Positions 19,080 through 27,693 are shown, numbered from the stretch's first letter. The stretch: DNA of 64,000 nt from Mucilaginibacter sp. dw_454 (GCF_018449775.1 NZ_JAAVVB010000003.1:186001-250000); one strand, 5' to 3'. Program-made: numbers and translations. Notes: generated by a model from the sequence alone, not told the origin.

Positions 19080-19598
19080 ATGAAAAAATTGTTTAGTGTT
19101 TGTTTAGGGTTGATGTTAGCCGTGTTGGTATTTGTGTCGCCGGGTTGTTATACTTTAACCGGATCGGCAGTGCCGCCAAATATGAAAACCATTAACGTGG
19201 GTTTCTTTGAAAATAACGCGCCTATTGTGGTAGCCAACCTCAGCCAGAATTTTACCGAGGCGATGAAAACCCGTATCCGCACCACCACAAGTTTAAGCAT
19301 TGTTAATGGCGAAGGCAATGCTAATATGACGGGGTCTATAACAGGTTACTCTTACGCACCGGCTTCTATACAGGCCACAAACCCTAATACTCCGCCCATT
19401 GCCAACGCCGAAGTGTTGTCCATACGTGTACACGTAAAGTTTGTTTATGATGCCGATAAAAAATTGAACTTTGATCAGGATTTTACGAAGACAATCAACT
19501 TCCAGGGCGATATCACTACGCAAGAACAAGCTTTGATAAAAACTGTTACTACACAATTAATAGACGATATTTTTAATAAGGCCTTTAATAATTGGTAA
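19080..19598 (+). CDS. lptE: LptE-family LPS assembly lipoprotein
   Basis: 172 aa from ATG 19080 (a TTG directly before it is in frame but less likely). A lipoprotein signal ends in a lipobox with Cys at about residue 23 (VSPGCYTLTG). The mature protein begins with the typical LptE segment KTINVGFFENNAP and keeps LSQNFTEAMKTRI and a C-terminal helix that includes QLIDDIFNKAF. LptE plugs the LptD barrel and helps insert lipopolysaccharide in the outer membrane. LptD is not nearby. The gene lies 5 bp after the sigma-54 activator and 21 bp before the next gene, so an operon is likely. Confidence 0.88.
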   Translation: MKKLFSVCLGLMLAVLVFVSPGCYTLTGSAVPPNMKTINVGFFENNAPIVVANLSQNFTEAMKTRIRTTTSLSIVNGEGNANMTGSITGYSYAPASIQATNPNTPPIANAEVLSIRVHVKFVYDADKKLNFDQDFTKTINFQGDITTQEQALIKTVTTQLIDDIFNKAFNNW

Positions 19599-19619
19599 GT
19601 ATTTTATAGCTTCATCCCC

Positions 19620-21173
19620 GTGAATCAGCAAGTAGACAACGCAGAGTACGAATTTTTATGGAAGCTTTTAGCCAACCCGGCTGATCCTAATCACTCCTAT
19701 ATCTTTAATCTACAATCGTTAGTGTCAGACTATCCGCAAAGCGGAGCATTACATGCATTGTTAATGCCTAACGGAGACAGGCGTTACGTAAAACACGCTG
19801 CCGCTTATTTTAACCCGGTTGTACTGCATAAGCTGGCTACTGCGCCAGATAGCTTGAGACGGGTATCGCCGGAACAAATTATTTTTAGCGATGTGGCGCC
19901 TGCAACACCAAGCGATGTGCATTTTAAGGTGCCGTATGCCGAACCTTTTGTACCGCCGCAGCCAACACCCGAAACTGAATACACGCCCGTAGTTGATGAT
20001 ACCGCTACAGAAAGGGTAGCAGAAGCACATCCAACATTTGCCGAACCAATAGAAATAGCGAATGCAGCGCCCGAACCTGTTGTTGATTCATCACGCGAAA
20101 ATGTTCCCGTTTATATTAACGAAGAAGAAGAGGATCACGTTCATCCAACGTATACTAATTATACCGAAGTAAAGCCTGAGCCGGAAGTTTATCCGGAGTC
20201 TGTTGCCGAAGTTGCTGCTGTGGCTTTTCATGAAGAGTATGTGCCGCAGACCGAGACATCTGTGTCTGAAGAATATAAAAATGAAGCCGCCAAAGAGTAC
20301 GAAGAGTACATGGCGAAAACTGATCTGACAGCAGCACCCGAGCCTGTTTCGTCTTATGAGGAAGATCAGGTAAGATACTTTCATCAGCCTATTGAGGATG
20401 AAGTTTACGACGAGATTGTCAGCATAGAAGATATTGGCTTAGAGCAACTGGCTATCTTAAACAGAGGAGGTCAGGGTCAGGATGGAAACGGACCGGACGA
20501 AAATTATTTTGTTTTTGAACCTGAAATTTCGGGTGATGCCGGACAAGGACAGTTGCAACAAACTGCCGCTGAACAAGCATATGCACCGGCTCCGCAACAA
20601 GATCAATCGCAACTGATAGAATACCCCGGCCCGTATTATAAAGATGACCTGTCAAGATATAATGACGAAAAAATGCCTTATAGTTTTATGTGGTGGCTGG
20701 ATAAAACCCGCAAGGAGCACGCATACATCTATCAACCCTATGCCGCTAACGGTAATGCTACTGCAGCACAAGGTGCCGCAACTGCAAAACAACCGCAAGC
20801 AGCACGCCCGGTAGTTGATGAATTACAGAAACAGTATTACCAAAATATTGTAAGCAATACCGCATTTACTGATCTGGATGCAAACGCGACTAAAATATCG
20901 ACACGTAAAGAAGATAAGATCATAGAGCGCTTTATACAGGAAGAACCACACATCAAACATCCAACAGATATTAAGCTGGATAATGAGAATAAAGCTAAGC
21001 GTAGTTCGGAGGATAAAGAAGAGCTGGTAACCGAAACATTAGCACGTATTTATACCGAGCAAATGCTGTATCACAAAGCCATCATCACCTATAAAAAATT
21101 GATGTTGAAATATCCGGAAAAAAGCCTTTACTTTGCAGGCCAAATTGAATATTTAGAAAATAAAATAAATTAA
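19620..21173 (+). CDS. Conserved hypothetical protein, acidic with C-terminal TPR-like helix pair
   Basis: 517 aa from GTG 19620; no in-frame ATG nearby fits the conserved start MNQQVDNAEYEFLWKLL. The N-terminal 75 residues are helical and ordered, containing FLWKLLANPADPN. A long linker (about 110-400) is rich in Glu, Pro, Val and Tyr, low in complexity and strongly acidic. The C terminus contains one TPR-like helix pair (LARIYTEQMLYHKAIITYKK, LKYPEKSLYFAGQIEYLE). No signal peptide or membrane span, so probably cytoplasmic. It sits between lptE and secG, 9 bp before secG, suggesting an envelope-biogenesis link, but that is inference. I do not recognise a named family. Confidence 0.75.
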   Translation: MNQQVDNAEYEFLWKLLANPADPNHSYIFNLQSLVSDYPQSGALHALLMPNGDRRYVKHAAAYFNPVVLHKLATAPDSLRRVSPEQIIFSDVAPATPSDVHFKVPYAEPFVPPQPTPETEYTPVVDDTATERVAEAHPTFAEPIEIANAAPEPVVDSSRENVPVYINEEEEDHVHPTYTNYTEVKPEPEVYPESVAEVAAVAFHEEYVPQTETSVSEEYKNEAAKEYEEYMAKTDLTAAPEPVSSYEEDQVRYFHQPIEDEVYDEIVSIEDIGLEQLAILNRGGQGQDGNGPDENYFVFEPEISGDAGQGQLQQTAAEQAYAPAPQQDQSQLIEYPGPYYKDDLSRYNDEKMPYSFMWWLDKTRKEHAYIYQPYAANGNATAAQGAATAKQPQAARPVVDELQKQYYQNIVSNTAFTDLDANATKISTRKEDKIIERFIQEEPHIKHPTDIKLDNENKAKRSSEDKEELVTETLARIYTEQMLYHKAIITYKKLMLKYPEKSLYFAGQIEYLENKIN

Positions 21174-21182
21174 TATAAAGAA

Positions 21183-21524
21183 ATGTATTTAGTATTATCA
21201 ATCATTGTTGTGATAGTGTGTGTGCTTTTAGGGCTTATCGTACTTATTCAAAACCCTAAAGGTGGCGGCTTAACTTCAAATTTTTCAAACTCATCTCAAT
21301 TAATGGGTGTGCAAAAAACCGGCGACTTTTTAGAAAAAGGTACCTGGGTTTTAGCTATCACTTTAATGGTATTATCTTTAGCCATTAACGTGGTAAGCAA
21401 AAGCGGTTCAACTAAGGTTGATTCGCAATATCAGGATCAGATCCAAAAATCATTGAAAGCTCCGGTAGCATCACCGTCGGCTCCTGCAGGCCAGGCACCA
21501 TTGACATTACCAGCTAAAAAATAA
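21183..21524 (+). CDS. secG: Preprotein translocase subunit SecG
   Basis: 113 aa. Two membrane segments (about residues 1-22 and 52-72) flank the family signature LIQNPKGGGLTSNFSNSSQ. The C-terminal tail is Pro/Ala-rich, as is common in Bacteroidota. SecG associates with SecYE in the inner membrane and assists SecA-driven translocation. It ends the cluster that begins with the sigma-54 activator; a strong terminator follows 21 bp after the stop. Confidence 0.93.
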   Translation: MYLVLSIIVVIVCVLLGLIVLIQNPKGGGLTSNFSNSSQLMGVQKTGDFLEKGTWVLAITLMVLSLAINVVSKSGSTKVDSQYQDQIQKSLKAPVASPSAPAGQAPLTLPAKK

Positions 21525-21545
21525 GCTGTAAGAACAACTTAATAG

Positions 21546-21580
21546 AAAAGGCTTTGAGGTTTCACTTCAAAGCCTTTTTC
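21546..21580 (+). terminator. Intrinsic terminator after secG
   Basis: A perfect 12-bp stem (21546-21557 with 21567-21578; AAAAGGCTTTGA and its complement) with a 9-nt loop and trailing T residues. Confidence 0.85.
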
Positions 21581-21586
21581 ATGTAC

Positions 21587-21599
21587 TGTCATCATGACA
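21587..21599. promoter_or_regulatory. Short palindrome upstream of groES
   Basis: TGTCAT-C-ATGACA, 6-bp perfect arms around one base, in the groES upstream region. A protein-binding site is possible but unproven. Confidence 0.3.
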
Positions 21600-21672
21600 C
21601 TACCCAATTAATTAAAGCCGACAAAAAAATAGCCGGATTACGTAAATCTGACAATACAACAGTATATCAATG

Positions 21673-21697
21673 TCAATTATGCAATTGGCATAATTGA
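21673..21697. promoter_or_regulatory. Candidate heat-shock operator upstream of groES
   Basis: Perfect inverted repeat TCAATTATGC - AATTG - GCATAATTGA, 10-bp arms with a 5-bp spacer, 52 bp before the groES ATG. It is not CIRCE (TTAGCACTC-N9-GAGTGCTAA). Position and symmetry suggest a repressor site or 5' UTR hairpin. Confidence 0.5.
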
Positions 21698-21749
21698 TGT
21701 GTAAAAGCAAGCAAACGAATAAACTTAATAACCAAAAAATAATATTAGT

Positions 21750-22043
21750 ATGTCATTAAACATTAAACCTATCGGAGACAGGGTAGTAGTGGAAGCTGCA
21801 CCGGCCGAAACAAAAACTGCTTCTGGTATTTACATCCCTGAAACTGCTCAAGAAAAACCTCAACATGGTACAGTTGTAGCTGTAGGCCCTGGCAGATATG
21901 CTGACTCTACAGGTAATTTGATTCCGTTAACAGTTAAATCTGGCGATAAAGTTTTGTACGGAAAGTTTGCCGGCCAGGAAGTAACCATCGAAGGTAAGGA
22001 CTACCTGATCATGAGAGAATCTGATATTTACATCGTATTATAA
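21750..22043 (+). CDS. groES: Co-chaperonin GroES (Hsp10)
   Basis: 97 aa, standard length. It begins MSLNIKPIGDRVVVE and shows the mobile-loop segment ETKTASGIYIPETAQEKPQ and the C-terminal EGKDYLIMRESDIYIVL. The heptameric lid caps GroEL and closes the folding chamber in the cytoplasm. groEL follows after 88 bp, which hold a loose heptamer/octamer repeat tract. Control probably acts through inverted repeats upstream of the gene; no CIRCE element is seen. Confidence 0.98.
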   Translation: MSLNIKPIGDRVVVEAAPAETKTASGIYIPETAQEKPQHGTVVAVGPGRYADSTGNLIPLTVKSGDKVLYGKFAGQEVTIEGKDYLIMRESDIYIVL

Positions 22044-22048
22044 TAATT

Positions 22049-22110
22049 AGTGAATGAGTGATTGTTGAATTAGTTAATAATTCATCAGTCGATAATTCAT
22101 CAAGTCATAA
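22049..22110. repeat. Loose 7-8 bp repeat tract between groES and groEL
   Basis: A left arm with AGTGA/TTGA/AGTTA words at roughly 7-8 bp spacing (22049-22078) faces a right arm with TTCATCA at 22081 and 22096, which is roughly its inverse complement. It is less regular than the other heptamer tracts. It could form a weak hairpin inside the groESL transcript. Confidence 0.5.
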
Positions 22111-22131
22111 AATCAAAAATTAACAAAAAGC

Positions 22132-23763
22132 ATGTCAAAGCAAGTAAAATATAATGTTGAAGCAAGAGACGCCCTGAAAAGAGGTGTTGATATCTTAGCT
22201 AACGCGGTTAAAGTAACGTTGGGTCCAAAAGGTCGTCACGTAATCATCGATAAAAAATTCGGTTCGCCGGCAGTTACTAAAGATGGTGTTACTGTAGCAA
22301 AAGAAATTGAATTGAAGGACCCTATCGAAAACATGGGTGCTCAAATGGTTAAAGAAGTAGCCTCTAAAACTGCTGATATAGCAGGTGACGGTACTACTAC
22401 TGCAACTGTATTAGCGCAAGCCATTGTTACTGCAGGTATTAAAAACGTAGCTGCCGGTGCAAACCCAATGGATTTAAAACGTGGTATTGACAAAGCTGTT
22501 AAAACCGTAGTTGAAAACTTGAAAACTCAAGCTCAGGACGTAGGCGATGACTTTAGCAAAATTAAACAAGTAGCATCTATCTCTGCTAACAACGATGACG
22601 TTATTGGCGAAATGATTGCTGATGCAATGCAAAAAGTTGGTACAGGCGGTGTAATTACTGTTGAAGAAGCAAAAGGTACAGAAACTGAAGTTAAGACTGT
22701 TGAAGGTATGCAGTTTGACCGCGGTTACCTGTCTGCTTACTTTGTTACCAATACAGACAAAATGGAAGCTGAGTTAGAAAACCCTTACATTTTGATCTAC
22801 GACAAAAAAATCTCTTCAATGAAAGAGTTATTGCCGATTTTGGAAAAACAAGTACAAACCGGCAAACCTTTATTAATTATTGCTGAAGATTTGGATGGTG
22901 AAGCATTATCTACTTTAGTAGTAAACAAGATCCGCGGCTCACTAAAAGTTGCTGCTGTTAAAGCACCGGGTTTTGGCGATCGCCGTAAAGCCATCTTAGA
23001 AGACATTGCTATCTTAACCGGTGGTACTGTAATCTCTGAAGAAAAAGGTATCAAATTAGAATCTGCTGAATTAAGCGACTTAGGTCAGGCAGAAAAGATC
23101 TCTATCGATAAAGACAACACTACCATCATTAATGGTGCAGGTAGTTCAGATCTGATCCAGAGCCGTATTGCTGAGATCCAGGCAGGTATCAAAGCCACTA
23201 CATCTGATTACGATAAAGAAAAATTACAAGAGCGTTTAGCTAAATTATCTGGTGGTGTTGCCGTATTATATATCGGTGCAGCATCAGAGGTTGAGATGAA
23301 AGAGAAAAAAGATCGTGTTGACGATGCTTTACACGCAACCCGTGCAGCTGTTGAAGAAGGTATCGTAGCTGGTGGTGGTGTTGCTTTCATCCGCGCAGTA
23401 TCTGCTTTAGCTGATCTGAAAGGCGATAATGAGGACGAGAATACTGGTATCCAGATCATCCGTCGTGCTATCGAAGAGCCACTACGTCAAATCTGCGAGA
23501 ACGCAGGTATTGAAGGTTCTATCGTGGTACAAAAAGTAAAAGAAGGTAAAAATGACTTTGGTTATAATGCCCGTACAGACAAGTTTGAAAACTTGATTGG
23601 TGCAGGTGTTATTGATCCTACTAAAGTAAGCCGTGTAGCGTTAGAGAACGCAGCTTCAATTGCATCAATGTTGTTAACAACAGAATGTGTATTGGCTGAC
23701 GATCCTGAAGATGCTCCTGCAGGCCCACCAATGGGCGGCGGCGGCATGGGTGGCATGATGTAA
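22132..23763 (+). CDS. groEL: Chaperonin GroEL (Hsp60)
   Basis: 543 aa, normal length. Key segments are [19 protein letters not shown], the ATPase motif [11 protein letters not shown], the intermediate-domain [13 protein letters not shown], and a C-terminal GGGMGGMM tail. The double-ring tetradecamer folds client proteins in an ATP-dependent cycle with GroES. Sequence is conserved throughout with no odd residue seen. Codon use is skewed to GGT/GCT/GTT, as expected for a highly expressed gene. A strong terminator lies 30 bp after the stop. Confidence 0.99.
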   Translation: MSKQVKYNVEARDALKRGVDILANAVKVTLGPKGRHVIIDKKFGSPAVTKDGVTVAKEIELKDPIENMGAQMVKEVASKTADIAGDGTTTATVLAQAIVTAGIKNVAAGANPMDLKRGIDKAVKTVVENLKTQAQDVGDDFSKIKQVASISANNDDVIGEMIADAMQKVGTGGVITVEEAKGTETEVKTVEGMQFDRGYLSAYFVTNTDKMEAELENPYILIYDKKISSMKELLPILEKQVQTGKPLLIIAEDLDGEALSTLVVNKIRGSLKVAAVKAPGFGDRRKAILEDIAILTGGTVISEEKGIKLESAELSDLGQAEKISIDKDNTTIINGAGSSDLIQSRIAEIQAGIKATTSDYDKEKLQERLAKLSGGVAVLYIGAASEVEMKEKKDRVDDALHATRAAVEEGIVAGGGVAFIRAVSALADLKGDNEDENTGIQIIRRAIEEPLRQICENAGIEGSIVVQKVKEGKNDFGYNARTDKFENLIGAGVIDPTKVSRVALENAASIASMLLTTECVLADDPEDAPAGPPMGGGGMGGMM

Positions 23764-23792
23764 TATCAAGCTCTCAAAGCTTATTAATATTG

Positions 23793-23823
23793 AAGCCCCG
23801 TCTACCAGACGGGGCTTTTTTAT
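23793..23823 (+). terminator. Intrinsic terminator after groEL
   Basis: An 11-bp perfect stem (AAGCCCCGTCT at 23793-23803 with 23807-23817), 3-nt loop, then a T-run. Confidence 0.92.
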
Positions 23824-23842
23824 TGAGATGAATTTATTAGAG

Positions 23843-23979
23843 GTGAAACAAAAAATGACCTAAAGTATTTTTTGTTGTTTCATTTTGTTTCACTGATTTT
23901 ACATAGTTTGCTTATTTGCAATTAGTTATATGAAAATACTGTTTCACTTGTTTCATCTGGTACATACACACGTGAAACA
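23843..23979. repeat. Cluster of six GTGAAACA / TGTTTCAC words
   Basis: Words lie at 23843 (GTGAAACA), 23876 and 23886 (TGTTTCA, starts 10 bp apart), 23940 and 23949 (9 bp apart) and 23972 (GTGAAACA). The layout is single-pair-pair-single, with the outer words inverted relative to the pairs. A cluster with a different word but similar layout lies at 26597-26736. Confidence 0.65.
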
Positions 23980-24175
23980 AAACACCATTGAACCGTAGCG
24001 CTGTATGTTATTGCAGACAGGCTGAAGCTTTGGCTAAACATAACTCATTGTCATCAAGGCGTAAACGATCAGTCATTTGTTAATCAAATGATTAATTATT
24101 AACAAATCGGTAACATTCAAGCCTTAATTTTACAATCGCAAAAGCACGGCACAACAATTGAATATAGCTACCCAA

Positions 24176-24277
24176 ATGAAACATCTTAAAGAAACAACCA
24201 CACAAATACGCACCACAGTGGTCGACTGGGTGTTTTACAAAGGCTTTGAGCTCTTTGTATCTATCTACGGACGCTAA
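24176..24277 (+). CDS. Possible small protein (33 aa)
   Basis: ATG at 24176, stop at 24275-24277. The product begins MKHLKETTTQIRTTVV and ends DWVFYKGFELFVSIYGR. It would be basic at the N terminus and amphipathic or aromatic toward the C terminus. It ends 25 bp before the mscS ATG on the same strand. The codons look normal for this genome (GAC TGG, GGC TTT). A near-match -7 box (TAATTTTA, 24125-24132) lies 43 bp upstream. With only 33 codons chance cannot be excluded; I recognise no family. Confidence 0.4.
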   Translation: MKHLKETTTQIRTTVVDWVFYKGFELFVSIYGR

Positions 24278-24302
24278 AAATTTGTAACTTCGTGCTTCAG
24301 TT

Positions 24303-25091
24303 ATGAAGATATTACACGATTTTGTCAATTCCGTCTACCAGTGGTTAATTGTTAGCGGCGTTAAAGTAGTAATAGCCTTTGCGATATTACTTATCGGCCT
24401 TAAAGTTATTAAGTTCTTAGGCAGTCGCATTCGCAAGCGAATGAGTCAGCGAGAGCTGCATTCTTCTTTACAACCCTTCTTTATTAGTCTATCCATAACA
24501 GCGCTTTACGTATTGCTGTTGATTGTGGTATTGATGACGGTTGGTATTCCACTTACCGAATTTACAGCAATCTTAAGTGGCGCTACTGTTGCAATAGGCT
24601 TAGCCTTATCGGGCACATTCCAGAACTTCGCTGGCGGAGTGCTCATTCTGTTGCTAAAGCCTTTTGAATTGGATGACAGCATCCTGGCGCAGGGGCAGGA
24701 AGGCAAAGTAACATCGATACAGATCTTTTATACAGTTCTTTTATCGGTTGATAACAAAACCATCATTATACCCAACGGTAAGCTGTTTAATGAGGTAATA
24801 GTTAACTACACTCGTCAAGGTAAGCGCCGTTTGGATTTTGAAGTTAAGCTGGGGTATTACGTAGATGTTGAACAGGCCAAACAGATCATGATTGACGCAG
24901 TGAACGCTATCCCGGGAGTAATTAAAACGCCCGCTATACGCGTCGGCATTATTGGTTTGGAGGTTGATTGCATCCGTTACACCATTAACATCTGGGTAAA
25001 CCCTTCCGACTTTCTGACTGTTAAGATAGCCCTGCAAGAGCGCATTATTAAAGACTTAAAAGCAGGCGGCATAAGGCTTTTAGGCACCTGA
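24303..25091 (+). CDS. Mechanosensitive ion channel, MscS family
   Basis: 262 aa. Three membrane segments (about residues 17-37, 60-82 and 90-118) end in the pore-lining helix, rich in Gly and Ala (LSGATVAIGLALSGTFQNFA), followed by the signature GGVLILLLKPFELDD. The beta domain contains IIIPNGKLFNEVIVNY, a hallmark of MscS. A cytoplasmic alpha/beta vestibule domain completes the protein. Small MscS channels open under membrane tension to release solutes during osmotic downshock. It is of minimal size, without extra N-terminal domains. The following sdaA is 69 bp downstream. Confidence 0.95.
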   Translation: MKILHDFVNSVYQWLIVSGVKVVIAFAILLIGLKVIKFLGSRIRKRMSQRELHSSLQPFFISLSITALYVLLLIVVLMTVGIPLTEFTAILSGATVAIGLALSGTFQNFAGGVLILLLKPFELDDSILAQGQEGKVTSIQIFYTVLLSVDNKTIIIPNGKLFNEVIVNYTRQGKRRLDFEVKLGYYVDVEQAKQIMIDAVNAIPGVIKTPAIRVGIIGLEVDCIRYTINIWVNPSDFLTVKIALQERIIKDLKAGGIRLLGT

Positions 25092-25160
25092 TCAGGCGCT
25101 TAACCTAAATATGCATGTTATACTGCAATATTGCACCGGTTTACCCGTATATTAGCTAAA

Positions 25161-26588
25161 ATGCAACGCGAACAACTCTCCGTATTTGACATGTTTAAAA
25201 TTGGCATCGGCCCGTCAAGCTCACATACGCTTGGTCCGTGGCGTGCCGCCCAGCAATTTGTCCAGGTTCTCGAAGATCAGGGTTTGTTACCGCTGGTTAC
25301 TGAAGTTAAGATTTTACTTTATGGCTCATTAGCCAAAACCGGCCGCGGCCACGGTACAGATATTGCCGTGCTGCTGGGCCTAAGTGGTGACGACCCGGTA
25401 ACGTTCGCGGTTGATAATGTTACGCCTAAGATCAACCAGATCAGAGATGCGCATAAATTGACCTTGGGTGCAAAGCATGAAATAGATTTTACGATAGATA
25501 CTGATCTGCTGTTTCTGTTTAATGAAAGCTTGCCTTTTCACCCTAATGCGGTGACGTTTCAGGCTTTTTTGAGTAATGGTAAAGGTCTGTCAGAAACCTA
25601 CTATTCAATAGGCGGTGGCTTCGTGGTGAAAGAGGGCGGAGAGAGCCAGCACAAAGCAGAAGTTGATTTGCCATTCCCGATAGACACAGCAGGCGATTTA
25701 CTGCACTGGTGTATTAAAACCGGACTAAAGGTATCGGAAGTAGTATCAGAGAACGAGCAAGCCTGGCGCAGCGAACAGGAGACACGCAGCGGTGTACTGA
25801 ATATCTTTCATGCGATGTCTGAGTGTATGTACCGCGGCAGTCATACCAGAGGCACTTTGCCGGGTGGCTTAAATGTAGCCCGTCGCGCAGCTAAGTTGAA
25901 CAAAAGGCTCATTGGCAATAATGCTTACCATAACTACGATGAATGGGTAGCGGCTATCCGTAAAACGGGTAACGGCTTTCAAAATATACTGGATTGGGTA
26001 AGTTGTTTCGCATTGGCTGTGAATGAGGAGAATGCCTCATTTGGCCGTGTAGTTACAGCGCCTACCAATGGTGCTGCTGGTGTTATCCCGGCAGTGCTGC
26101 AATACTTTATTGTTTTTTGCGATGGATTTGACGATAAACGCATTGTCCAGTTTTTATTCACCGCATCAGAGATAGGCTGTATCTTCAAGAAAGGATCTAC
26201 CATATCCGCAGCAATGGGCGGATGCCAGGCCGAAATTGGTGTGTCGTCAGCCATGGCGGCAGCGGCCCTTACCGAGTGTTTGGGCGGCTCACAGCGCCAG
26301 GTAATGATGGCGGCGGAGATTGCCATGGAGCATCACCTGGGCCTAACCTGCGACCCGATAGGCGGCCTGGTGCAGGTGCCTTGTATAGAACGTAATACCA
26401 TGGGGGCTATCAAAGCCATAACAGCATCACAACTGGCGCTCCAAACTAACCCGGATAATGCTAAAGTAAGTTTAGATGCAGTAGTGAGAACCATGTGGCA
26501 AACCGCCCAGGATATGAATTCTAAATACAAAGAGACTGCAGATGGCGGGCTGGCTATCAATATTCCGCTTAGCTTGCCTGAGTGTTAG
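25161..26588 (+). CDS. sdaA: L-serine ammonia-lyase (iron-sulfur, single chain)
   Basis: 475 aa from ATG 25161, which gives the typical start [23 protein letters not shown]; a TTG 30 bp upstream is in frame but adds an atypical extension. The N-terminal beta domain is followed by the catalytic alpha domain with Cys-containing segments [20 protein letters not shown] and [13 protein letters not shown], which supply 4Fe-4S ligands. It deaminates L-serine to pyruvate and ammonia in the cytoplasm. No partner subunit is needed in this fused type. Nothing unusual was seen in the coding region; the downstream region carries a TGGATCAC word cluster. Confidence 0.96.
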   Translation: MQREQLSVFDMFKIGIGPSSSHTLGPWRAAQQFVQVLEDQGLLPLVTEVKILLYGSLAKTGRGHGTDIAVLLGLSGDDPVTFAVDNVTPKINQIRDAHKLTLGAKHEIDFTIDTDLLFLFNESLPFHPNAVTFQAFLSNGKGLSETYYSIGGGFVVKEGGESQHKAEVDLPFPIDTAGDLLHWCIKTGLKVSEVVSENEQAWRSEQETRSGVLNIFHAMSECMYRGSHTRGTLPGGLNVARRAAKLNKRLIGNNAYHNYDEWVAAIRKTGNGFQNILDWVSCFALAVNEENASFGRVVTAPTNGAAGVIPAVLQYFIVFCDGFDDKRIVQFLFTASEIGCIFKKGSTISAAMGGCQAEIGVSSAMAAAALTECLGGSQRQVMMAAEIAMEHHLGLTCDPIGGLVQVPCIERNTMGAIKAITASQLALQTNPDNAKVSLDAVVRTMWQTAQDMNSKYKETADGGLAINIPLSLPEC

Positions 26589-26596
26589 CGATGAAA

Positions 26597-26736
26597 TGAT
26601 CCACGCGCTAATGTGGATCAGTTGGATCACCTAAAAAGATCAACCATTTGAAAATCAAATAATTATCTAAAAACTAGTTTAATAGTTGGATCACTTTGGA
26701 TCACTTTTCCTGACTTTTAAGTCTTTTTTGGATCAC
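26597..26736. repeat. Cluster of six TGGATCA(C) words downstream of sdaA
   Basis: One inverted copy (TGATCCA, 26597) and five direct copies at 26614, 26623 (9 bp apart), 26687, 26697 (10 bp apart) and 26729. It fills the space between sdaA and the convergent toxin gene. The layout resembles the GTGAAACA cluster at 23843-23979. Confidence 0.65.
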
Positions 26737-26761
26737 CTGATTTTTGCGTTTTTTGGCCGAG

Positions 26762-27220
26762 CTACCGCTTAAATAAACGCACATCAAACACAAACGGGTC
26801 GATACTCTTTAGCTTTACTTTGTTAAAGTCGGGGTGACAGGGATTAATCAAATAGTTAAAATCTCCGGGAACACTGGCGGCAGGAACCTGCAATATTAAG
26901 TGCTCTTGTTTCTGCAGAAAAGCATCACCCAATAACTGTGTACTTTTAGCAAATGGATTGCTATTCCAGGCAGGCGGCAAATCTTTTAAGTGTAGCTCTG
27001 CAATATCATTGTGCTGGATATCGATAGTAGCAATAAAATAGTTAATGGGGATAATGCCTAACGGAACGTGTACGGCGATCTCTACCATAGCCAACGCTCT
27101 TGAAGCAGCTGTATATAAAACGGGTATGCCTTTGCTGTTCCACCGTCCGCCGGTTTTCTCGGCACCATAGCCCGATAGATCATTAATAAACGCTTGCCTG
27201 GCCAGCCGGTAAACAATCAT
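26762..27220 (-). CDS. RES-domain toxin of a RES/Xre toxin-antitoxin pair
   Basis: 152 aa, typical length. The RES-domain signature is visible: MIVYRLARQAF, then GAEKTGGRWNSKGIPVLYT and ASRALAMVEIAVH, containing the conserved Arg, Glu and Ser. Known RES toxins (for example MbcT, Res) deplete NAD+ by phosphorolysis or hydrolysis and arrest growth. The start codon overlaps the end of the upstream antitoxin gene by 4 bp, indicating translational coupling. Enzyme activity in this copy is inferred from the family; no residue loss was noticed. Confidence 0.92.
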   Translation of the reverse strand: MIVYRLARQAFINDLSGYGAEKTGGRWNSKGIPVLYTAASRALAMVEIAVHVPLGIIPINYFIATIDIQHNDIAELHLKDLPPAWNSNPFAKSTQLLGDAFLQKQEHLILQVPAASVPGDFNYLINPCHPDFNKVKLKSIDPFVFDVRLFKR

Positions 27221-27624
27221 GCAAATATACCATGCTCTATACGGCCCAACTCATCGTAAATCGCGGTAATGCCAAACGCTGTATCTAAAAGCTCTTTAGG
27301 TTTAATATTGCCTAAAGGCAGGCTGATAGTATCCATCCAGGTGTAAAAGTTATCAGCAAGACCAAAAACCGCGATCCCTTTTTTGTAAAGCAACTCAATT
27401 TGCAAAATGCGCTCAGAGTATAGCGGATCAAAAGATTTGTTCTCTTTTTTATAACGCTGTATGGTACGCTCAGAAATATGCAGATATGACGACCAATCTT
27501 CCACACCCAAATGTATTTGGTTTGAAAGATTGTTGAAGTAAGGATAAGGCACACCCTCTCTAACCATATTGGTTAAATCAAAGGTGTCATCATCGACAAA
27601 TTTATATGGTTTTGACTTGCTCAT
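27217..27624 (-). CDS. Xre/MbcA/ParS-type antitoxin (DUF2384)
   Basis: 135 aa. The middle carries a helix-turn-helix-like region (LGVEDWSSYLHISERTIQRYKKEN) and the C terminus the toxin-binding domain (LPLGNIKPKELLDTAFGITAIYDELGRIEHG), which is the DUF2384 signature of antitoxins paired with RES toxins. It should neutralise the downstream toxin and repress the shared promoter. That promoter is visible (27656-27687), with a perfect palindrome directly upstream of its -33 box at 27694-27712. The first gene of a two-gene operon. Confidence 0.92.
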   Translation of the reverse strand: MSKSKPYKFVDDDTFDLTNMVREGVPYPYFNNLSNQIHLGVEDWSSYLHISERTIQRYKKENKSFDPLYSERILQIELLYKKGIAVFGLADNFYTWMDTISLPLGNIKPKELLDTAFGITAIYDELGRIEHGIFA

Positions 27625-27655
27625 TGTTTATTTCCTTTTTTGCGTCATCTGTCAT

Positions 27656-27687
27656 CAAATTTACGACACTTGTCTAAGATAAACAAA
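27656..27687 (-). promoter_or_regulatory. Promoter of the RES/Xre operon
   Basis: On the minus strand TTTG (27687-27684) is followed by exactly 20 bp and TAAATTTG (27663-27656). Both boxes are perfect Bacteroidota consensus. The -7 box is 31 bp before the antitoxin ATG. Confidence 0.8.
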
Positions 27688-27693
27688 TATTTT

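Larger units (their letters stand above)
23764..24302. other. Long intergenic region between groEL and mscS
   Basis: 539 bp without a confident gene. It holds the groEL terminator (23793-23823), a cluster of six GTGAAACA-type words (23843-23979), and a possible 33-codon ORF (24176-24277). I see no RNA gene and no insertion sequence. Confidence 0.7.

Noticed and set aside
21525..21749. CIRCE element for HrcA upstream of groES
   Set aside because: TTAGCACTC-N9-GAGTGCTAA was looked for and not found; a different inverted repeat is present.
24092..24328. Minus-strand 78-codon frame between groEL and mscS
   Set aside because: Antisense to the mscS start and to the more plausible plus-strand small frame; no recognisable sequence.
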